This document shows positions 56,667 to 64,000 of a stretch of 64,000 nt of DNA, piece after piece. Location: assembly GCA_964036665.1 (NCBI GenBank), contig OZ038530.1, positions 21,846,001 to 21,910,000 of the forward strand. The letters run 5' to 3'. This stretch comes from Gordius sp. MW1 (lineage: Eukaryota; Nematomorpha; Gordioida; Gordea; Gordiidae). The notes under the pieces were generated by a model that had not been told where the DNA came from, ran no database searches, and saw only the letters and a list, made by a program, of their open reading frames with translations. The translations under genes and the position numbers were made by a program. Positions within the stretch are counted from its first letter, which is position 1; each line of letters opens with the position of its first letter.

Positions 56667-57345
56667 TAGGCGTAGCCAGGTTTTAGAATAGGGGAGGGGG
56701 CGATAGTTGTTTAAGTTCATTTAAGGAGGGGCAAATACAATTTTTTTTTTATTTTAACGGTTTTTGTATTAAAGAAAAGGATTTTATGTCTCAAAAAACA
56801 AAGGGTCAAGACTTTCTTGAGTTTGGACAAAACTCTTTTTTATGATACTTTTTATGCTAAATTTAAAAATTTATGAACTTATACCAACAAATATTTATAA
56901 ACTGAGTATTTTAAACTTTACCCTTTCATCTAAAATAATTTAGGAAAACTTGTAGGATCTCATTTTTTACAAAATTTACTATTGAGCCTCATAAAATTTT
57001 TTTTTAAGAATTTACATTTAAATTTTTTTCATATCTTTAATTCTAACCTTCTATTAAAGAAAAGGATTTTATGTCTCAAAAAACAAAGGGTCAAGACTTT
57101 CTTGAGTTTGGACAAAACTCTTTTTTATGATACTTTTTATGCCAAATTTAAAAATTTATCTTATACCAACAAATATTTATAAACTGAGTATTTTAAACTT
57201 TACCCTTTCATCTAAAATAATTTAGGAAAACTTGTAGGAAATCTCATTTTTTACAAAATTTACTATTGAGCCTCATAAATTTTTTTTTTAAGAATTTACA
57301 TTTAAATTTTTTTCATATCTTTAATTCTAACCTTCTATCATGTAT
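56667..57345. repeat. Transposon-end remnant plus tandem duplication of 283 bases
   Basis: CATAGGCGTAGCCAGGTTTT (56668) and a G-run mark a GGCGTAGC-type element end. The following segment AAAGAAAAGGATTTTATGTC recurs 283 bases later (56773 and 57056) with nearly identical sequence up to about 57340. Open frames here are AT-rich and shifted by small indels; no protein is claimed. Confidence 0.85.
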
Positions 57346-58000
57346 TTATATTGAAAAAAATTTAATTGAAGGCCAAAAATAAAAAATAATGGTTAAGAAC
57401 AGTAGTAACTTTTTAACATTAAAAACATAGGGCCAAAATTCAATAAGTTCAGACATCTCATATTGATTGTAAGTCCAAAAATGCATAAATGATATATGTT
57501 ATAAAAGTTTTAATTTAAATATTATATATTGAACATTTTACGTACATTTGTAGATAATAATTTGTTTAGTTCAGTAAAAGCAGGGATGAGTTTATAATAT
57601 GCAAAGTATAAATTAAGTTAAAATTTATATTAAGCCAATGTATTAGCTAATCCTCTATGTATAGAAAAAGTTATTACTTATTGTATATTAGAATGTAAAC
57701 TTATATTTACTGATGAATTGAGATAAAGTTATAACTGTTTGTTATATAATTGTATGTGAAGTGAATCTCTTCCACATTATCTTTTAAGTTTAAATATTAT
57801 ACCTCGCAATACTTCAAACAATCTGAATAACATAATGTCTTAAGGTATGTTATTAATTTTCAATCTTAATATCTTTAGGATCATCATGCACTACTTCAAA
57901 TAACAATTTAATTTAAGTTATATACAAATCAAAGACAAGCTCTAAGTATACAAATTTATTTGATATAATGTTAAAAAATAGTACATATTTAATGCAATGA
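57346..58000. other. No gene seen
   Basis: AT-rich DNA without recognisable features. Confidence 0.4.
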
Positions 58001-58650
58001 ATTCATATTTTTAACATTGACTAATCTAAAGATTTAAAAAATATGCACATAAAATAAGTTGAACATTGAACAGCTCCAGTTGGAAGATCAATGAATTGAG
58101 ATTACTTGTGCTAAGGTAGCTAATATACATATAAATTCACTTAGGCCCAAAATATGTGGTGTATCTAAAAGCTTTTTGGTACAAAATAAGTAGAATATTG
58201 TTTATCAACTGCAAGTTTTAAAAAAGGCATAATTATAATATAAACATATGTGCAAATGTGTCAAATAACCTTATTGGTTTTCATCACTATGAATTCATTG
58301 TTTTAACATTGACTAATCTAAAGATTTAAAAAATATGCACATAAAATACGTTGAACATTGAACAGAATGAGTTGGAAGATCAATGAATTGAGATTACTTC
58401 TAAGGTAGCTAAAATACATATAAATTCACTTAGGCCCAAAAATCTTACTTTTATGTGGTGCATCTTAAAGCTTTTTGGTACAAAATAAGTAGAATATTGT
58501 TTATGATTATTTAGTTTTAAAAAAGGCATAATTATTATATGTTACTTTTATGTGGTGCATCAAGCTTTTTGGTACAAAATAAGTAGAATATATATGAACT
58601 GAACGTATGTGCAAATGTGTCAAATAACCTTATTGGTTTTCATTACTTGG
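58001..58650. repeat. Tandem duplication of about 290 bases, with a third partial unit
   Basis: TTAACATTGACTAATCTAAA at 58010 recurs at 58306, and TTTTGGTACAAAATAAGTAG recurs at 58175, 58473 and 58566. CAAATGTGTCAAATAACCTT occurs at 58252 and 58612. Units differ by small indels. Confidence 0.88.
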
Positions 58651-59514
58651 TTATCACTTGTATTTTTCTCCAGTTAAGCTCATTCTAGTCGCACATAAAT
58701 CTGTAACCTAATTGGTTGTCGCCTAACAGGTCAGTCGTCCACTGTACAGAAGCGATCTAATGTCTTATTGTGGGTGTTTCTTTACAAACCCTTTTATAAA
58801 GATTATATTATTATAAAACTGCTATTTTTTTCTTCTCTAGATCTTGTGCTAATATAGAACATTATAAAATATCATATAAAAAACTACACATATAAATAAA
58901 TATATAAGGATAAGATAGTAAGTGCGAATTTGGATAAGCCATTGCTATACTTATACAAATAATATAAGGTTATGCACGATATTAAGCATTTGTTCACATG
59001 TTATAGTTAAAATTACACTAGTTAAAATGATCATTTAGATTTGTTGATATAAAACTATATATTATTTTATTTACAATATTTTATCCTTAATAAAACGACT
59101 ACAAAATTATTTATAAAATTTAATTACAATTAAATTTACAATGACTCTTCATATGTTAGCAATCGCATAGATTTCAGTTCAATTGATATAAAACATTATA
59201 CATGATCCTATATTATAAAAATTAAAATCATATATTATTATATAACAAACTAATATATTTTTATTTATTTATGATAAACTGCTCATATCTATAGTCTTGA
59301 CAGGCAACTATTTAATATCAATACATTGTTATTGTAAAACCTTTACTATATAGTTAATTAATATATATTAATTATACAATAGTATTTAATATTATTAAAT
59401 GAAAATTGTACAAAATACATATATTTTTCAATATTAATTTGATGCTTCAGATATATTGTCTAATTTGTTAACCTAATCTCGATGTTAAAATTTCTGGATG
59501 TTGTGCATGATTCT
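58651..59514. other. No gene seen
   Basis: AT-rich. A short GC-richer patch at 58690-58770 (CAGGTCAGTCGTCCACTGTA) has no recognised meaning. Confidence 0.4.
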
Positions 59515-60474
59515 TAATTGCTATGCAATTTAACTAGTTTTTGGGTTAGAATCCCGGAGTTTTTTTTGACTCTTATGATTGTTCTTGTTACTATCATTGA
59601 TAATAAGAATTTTTGGCCGTCCGCTGGCTCCTGACCGATGGAAAAAATGACCATTGGCCAAAATGTGATTCGAAAATTTTTTTTCGTTTTTTTTTGACTA
59701 TTATGACTTTTTGGCCGTCCGCTGGCTGCTGACCAATGGAATAAAATGACCATTGGCCCAAATGTGATTCGAAAATTTTTTTTTCATTTTTTTTGACTAT
59801 TATGAATTTGTATCCACTTTTACCGTGTCCTGGCTGCTGAACAATGGAATAAAATGACCATTGGCCAAAATGTGTTTCGAAAATTTTTATTTCGTTTTTT
59901 TACTCTTATGAATTTATATCCATTTTTACCGTGTGCTGGCTGCTGACCAATGGAAAAAAATGACCATTGGCCAAAGTGAGCATCAAAATTTTTTTTCCGT
60001 TTTTTTGGCTATCATTGACTTATAGAGTATCTGTTGGTACTGAGACTGACCAATGGAGAAAAAATGACCATTGGCCAAATTTTTGATTTTTTTAATTAAA
60101 AATTGTTCAAATTCAACAAAAAATTTCTCCCAACAATTCTGCAAATTCTTAACAATGTGATGTTTTATAATATAATGTTTGTTAGACCCATAATCACTAA
60201 AGGCCATAAAAACTAATGTAATACGCAACTAGATGCAAACACTAAATCTAACCCTAACCCTTGCCTATATTAAATTTTGCCTATAAATGGAAAATTTGTA
60301 TAAATAATTAATTAATCATTAGGCATTTAATACCCCCCTATAGGCATTCTCGCCCCTTCCCACCTTCTCGCCCATAAATTGCATAGCAAATATGATACAT
60401 TTATACGGAGTATAGATGAGTTGTCCCCCCTTCCCTTCTCCCCCCTTCCCACGAGGGCCGAAGGCCCGAGTTTT
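59515..60474 (-). mobile_element. Composite repeat, copy 7, 5'-shortened
   Basis: Starts at an internal AATTGCTATGCAATT (59515-59529) followed by AACTAGTTTTTGGGTTAG, so the GTCC microsatellite and GATAGAGATGAGG blocks are absent. About five satellite units (59560-60085), the conserved block, CCTAACCC, TATACGGAGTATAGATGAG and the end hairpin with GAGTTTT at 60474 follow. The small frame MRITLVF... is at 59983-60228. Confidence 0.87.
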
Positions 60475-61715
60475 CATTTATAATGATTGATTTTTTTTCT
60501 ATTCACTGATATTATTAATAATGCTTTTCATTTTCCACTGATATAGTTGCAGGCTCATTAATTCTTTAAATATATTTTAGTAGCTTAAACTTTTAACGAT
60601 TCATCGGGAGTTAGCCCCAACTCCTGATGAAATTCTTGATGTCTTATCTTTTGGCAAAAGAAGATTAAAAATTGGTTTAAAGTGACTATTGTTATATAAC
60701 GCTTTTGAATTTATATTATTGCAATATAAAAATTTTTAATTGGAAATTTTCTACCCCCTTGAGAAAATCCTGGCTACGCGCCTTTCTATTATAGTATGAT
60801 TCCAAGAGACTTCTTAATTATAACTAATTCTCAACCATTTAAAAACATTTTTAAGGCTTCAAGCCACTCGTGATCTAACTAAACCATCAAAAGCAAGGAA
60901 TATAAGTTTGTAATGCCGACTATGATCGCAGCTAAAAAGAGCGCTCAGAATCTCTATATTTTTGCCTTGAAATCTGAAGCTGTAGGTCTCAATTAACATT
61001 TATATTCCATTATGTAAGTATACAAATTACCCTATAAAAGATATGAGTAAGCAATAAAAAGGGTTAAAATGCACAAGATAGGCATTACCCACCCTGCGTT
61101 GGTAAGTAAAGAGTGTTGGAATCGCTTGAAAACTAATTTATTTTAAAAAATTTAAAGTTTTAAGGAAGTCTTTGTAAGGTTTTAAGTTAATTTTTTTAGT
61201 TTTATAGCAAAGGCATAGGCTATTTAATAGGTTAATCTTTTACTAGAAAACTTATGTGTTCAGCAACTGATAGTTTATGTGAATATTTAAATACATCTTT
61301 TTGACCAATTTTAAATTGATTTACATATGGTCCTGAAATCCATATTCATAAGGAGAGGACTTTGAATTGAACAGTTCACAATTTATTGTATGTACTAATA
61401 TTAATCTAAATTATTAACCTGTTAAAAACACTCCTTATTCTACATAGAGGCAATGACCTCTCCAATTCTTTTAGATTTTTATTTGAGCAAACATTATAAA
61501 ATTAAATCTATATAAAAACATTATTTATCAATAATTATCAATTTTCTCTATATATGAATGACTTGATGACAAAATAGGTAAAGCTTCTTTTCTCTAAAAA
61601 TAAAAAATGCAAAGCAAACAACAAAATTACATTAACATTAATAAACTAAGACAATAGCAAAATTATAAACAAGATACATTAAGACACATAGATAAAAAAT
61701 AATTTAAATGCAAAA
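60475..61715. other. No gene; transposon-end remnant near 60750-60785
   Basis: CCCTTGAGAAAATCCTGGCT followed by ACGCGCC resembles the ends near 8680 and 14925. Otherwise AT-rich 3' flank of the Trm10 gene. Confidence 0.4.
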
Positions 61716-62699
61716 TTATTTTATCATTACTTTAGGGATGACTTTTTGAAAGGCAGTTAACCAGTTATTAGTTAACCAGAAAATGGAAAGAATATTAAAA
61801 ACGTGATCAATGGTCAAGACTTTAGACTTTTTCATCACAATGTATTTGTCTATAGGAAGCCTTGCATGATTGATACCAGATTTTAAGCATGTACTATAGT
61901 ATAAAAAATTATATTAAGATCCTTGACTCTACTATAATGTTACCCAAGACAATGTCCTTTGTATTTATTATGATCGACTAAACCACCAATAATATAATAT
62001 TTAGATGGATCAATTGTTTCAAGATCACAAGATGAATCACTAGTTAAATAAACAACTTTATCCAGAGGATAGATATCAACAAGGTTTTCAGTTTTAAAAG
62101 AAACCTTTTTATAAACATATAAATTCTGTTAAAAATGACACTCACCTACATTCCATTTTAAATAATTTGAAGACTCCAATAATTTAGTAGCAAGAGAAGG
62201 GCTGAAACTGGATGCAATTATGTTCATTGGTTGATGACTCCGCCTATTAATTGCATAACACCTTTGTATTTGTTTTAAACATTTAGACAATTCCTAATAT
62301 AATAAAAGTAATAGTAACTCTCTATGCACCTCTTTTGTCATCATTTCATGGAATGAAAAATCAATAACAATATTAGGAGCATTTTCATGGGGTAGATTTA
62401 ATTTTAGCCTTTTTCTACTTATATAATTTACGACATTTTGTGACTTTACATCGAGAGCTTTCTTTTTTCGATTTACCTTTTCCTTCAGCCTAAAAAGATG
62501 TGTTGACATAAACTAAAAAATACCTACGATCTTTCTTTTTTACTAAGTAACCCAACTGTTTGATGATTTTTTTCCTTTGACATTTACTCAATTTCTCATC
62601 TTGAAGATTCTTTTTGAGTGAGATAAATTTTACCTTATCATTCTCATTACAAAACTTAATAGTGTTTATATCTAATTTTAAAGGACATATATATTCCAT
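61716..62699 (-). CDS. TRMT10A: Trm10-type tRNA (guanine-N1)-methyltransferase
   Basis: Trm10 enzymes methylate N1 of guanine 9 in tRNA using S-adenosylmethionine through a SPOUT fold (family knowledge). Five exons agree in phase: 62524-62699, 62330-62489, 62150-62293, 61944-62104, 61716-61893, giving 272 residues (human TRMT10A 339, yeast Trm10 293). Motifs: KLSKCQRKKIIKQ near residue 40; basic linker RKKKALD; NIVIDFSFHEMM; LKQIQRCYAINRR; VVYLTSDSS; YYIIGGLVDHNKYKGH, whose aspartate corresponds to the catalytic Asp of yeast Trm10; SGINHARLPIDKYI; LTIDHVFNIL; and the end FQKVIPK. The C-terminal tail is much shorter than in vertebrates. Introns are 34, 36, 45 and 50 bases. The boundaries of exons 2 and 3 were chosen so that phases match (donors GAG|GTGCAT and AAT|GTAGGT). 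TRMT10A rather than 10B is likely but not certain. Confidence 0.88.
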
Positions 62700-64000
62700 C
62701 CGAAAGGGTCAAAGTGGCTCCAACGCTTAAAAAAACAGCAGCGATGGCTAGACTTACCTTTTGTTTTAGTAAGCGCAACCAATTTCAAAAATACCTTTCC
62801 TACAGTTACGATTTTCCGATCAACAAATATTCGGTAATATGATATCGTTGTTAATAAATAAATCGCCAATTTTTCCCCTCTTAACCGCTGAAGGCCATTT
62901 TAGTTTGTATAAAATGGTAAGCATGATTTTTTCATAATTATTGTCGTCATAGAAAAATACTTTGAAAATTTTGAAATAATATCTGAATAGTAGCTAGCAA
63001 AATACAAGATGAAAAGAAAATCTTTACAAATTTTTACACAGCAACATCTTGATCAGTGCAAAAGTCAATATCCTATAAATGTCATAACAAGATTTTAATA
63101 AAAATCAATTGATATTGCTGTGCTAGAAAATAATCAAAATTTAAAAGAAATTCCACAGCCATAATATAAACGTTACAAAAAAAGAAAATTCATTAAGCTT
63201 CATTTTTCCAATATCATTTCAATTGGTGACAATTACCGTTTATTCTTAAAAAGTTTTTCAGAACACAACTATGTATTAAGTGTTTTAATTAGGTATTGGA
63301 TATATTATTTTTTAAGGTGAAGAAATATTTAAACACCAATTGAAGCAGTGTTAAATAAACAAAAAGCAGTAACGTAGCTAGGGAATGACAAGGCGGCAAA
63401 GCCCCCCCCCCCCCAAGGGAAAAATCCCGGTCCATTTGCCCCCCCCCCAGGGGAATAATTTTGGCTCTTTTGGCTCCCGCCATGCAATTATTTAATATAT
63501 TCTAGTTTTCTTAATAATAATTATTTTTATTAATTTTTAAAAAGTAAATATTTTAATTGGGCTATATGATTTTTTTATATTTTTTTGACTTATTTATTAA
63601 CTAGCAATAAAAAAGGCGAGAAAGTCCAAACCAAAACTTAAATCAAATATATAAGGTATTTTATTTAGGATATGGAAAATTTATAGAGACAGTTGCTATA
63701 TAGCTTTATGGTAAGATTTTACAAAAATTAACATTCTTCTTGTAGGTAATCTTAATGTAATCTTATAATTACATTGTTACTTTTATTTAACTATATGCAT
63801 ATTTCACTATAAATAAAATCGCAAGCTTTTATTTTAGGCCGACGAGGGCTTTAATATAGCCTACCGGGGCTAGTCAGTCCATAGGATAACTAAGACCCGC
63901 TGAACCCGTTACAGATCATATAGATTTTTTTGTGTATTAAGTAGTAACAAATGTGTGTTTTTATGATGTTTTATATTAATTTATAATTATGTAATGTTTT
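62700..64000. other. No gene seen; C/G-run transposon remnant 63365-63480
   Basis: GTAACGTAGCTAGGGAATGA with C-runs near 63400-63450 resembles the GGCGTAGC-type family. The terminal 170 bases contain AGACCCGCTGAACCCG, which I do not consider diagnostic. No exon was recognised. Confidence 0.4.

Noticed and set aside
63830..63925. rRNA fragment (GACCCGCTGAAC resembles the start of 28S rRNA)
   Set aside because: The match is about a dozen bases and the following TTAAGC is absent.

Overview
The window is eukaryotic, almost certainly animal, nuclear DNA. It is very AT-rich and has few genes. The recognisable genes are split by GT-AG introns and include metazoan families: a lysosomal heparan N-sulfatase (SGSH), the WD-repeat protein WDR82, a Trm10-type tRNA methyltransferase, and rhodopsin-class GPCRs. 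Many introns are extremely short (33-50 bases in WDR82 and the Trm10 gene), which recalls flatworms and a few other lineages. I cannot fix the phylum from the sequence. There is no sign of an operon, prophage or CRISPR array.

Layout. 1-4.2 kb: RTE-type retrotransposon remnant ending in a perfect GAAA array, GC hairpins, and the first copy of a composite satellite-bearing repeat. 6.3-7.5 kb: an intact, divergent single-exon GPCR. 8.8-14.3 kb: LINE debris, then a foldback element split by two head-to-tail Helitrons. 15.9-21.7 kb: SGSH, seven exons whose phases all agree, but with a disrupted 5' edge. 22.7-24.5 kb: a hAT element with target duplication. 25.6-26.5 kb: an unrecognised secreted-protein gene in five small exons. 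27.6-33.6 kb: two more composite repeats, one carrying a nested young LINE with reverse transcriptase and restriction-like endonuclease. 37.0-38.1 kb: a decayed GPCR. 38.6 kb: a short Helitron. 40.9-42.6 kb: a composite repeat. 43.4-45.0 kb: a complete nine-exon WDR82 gene. 48.4-49.4 kb: a second hAT element. 50.7-51.3 kb: an uninterrupted copy of the foldback element. 52.2-54.4 kb: two abutting composite repeats. 54.9-55.2 kb: tandem copies of an 81-base symmetrical exon-like cassette. 59.5-60.5 kb: the last composite repeat. 61.7-62.7 kb: the Trm10-type gene.

The genes do not form a pathway. They are isolated single genes (lysosomal degradation, histone H3K4 methylation, tRNA modification, signalling) in a repeat-filled region. 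The most unusual features are the composite repeat family (inner ~130-base satellite, outer perfect hairpins with three-base loops), the tandem exon cassettes, the unidentified secreted protein, and the Helitron pair whose insertion point is shown by a paralogous empty site within the same window.
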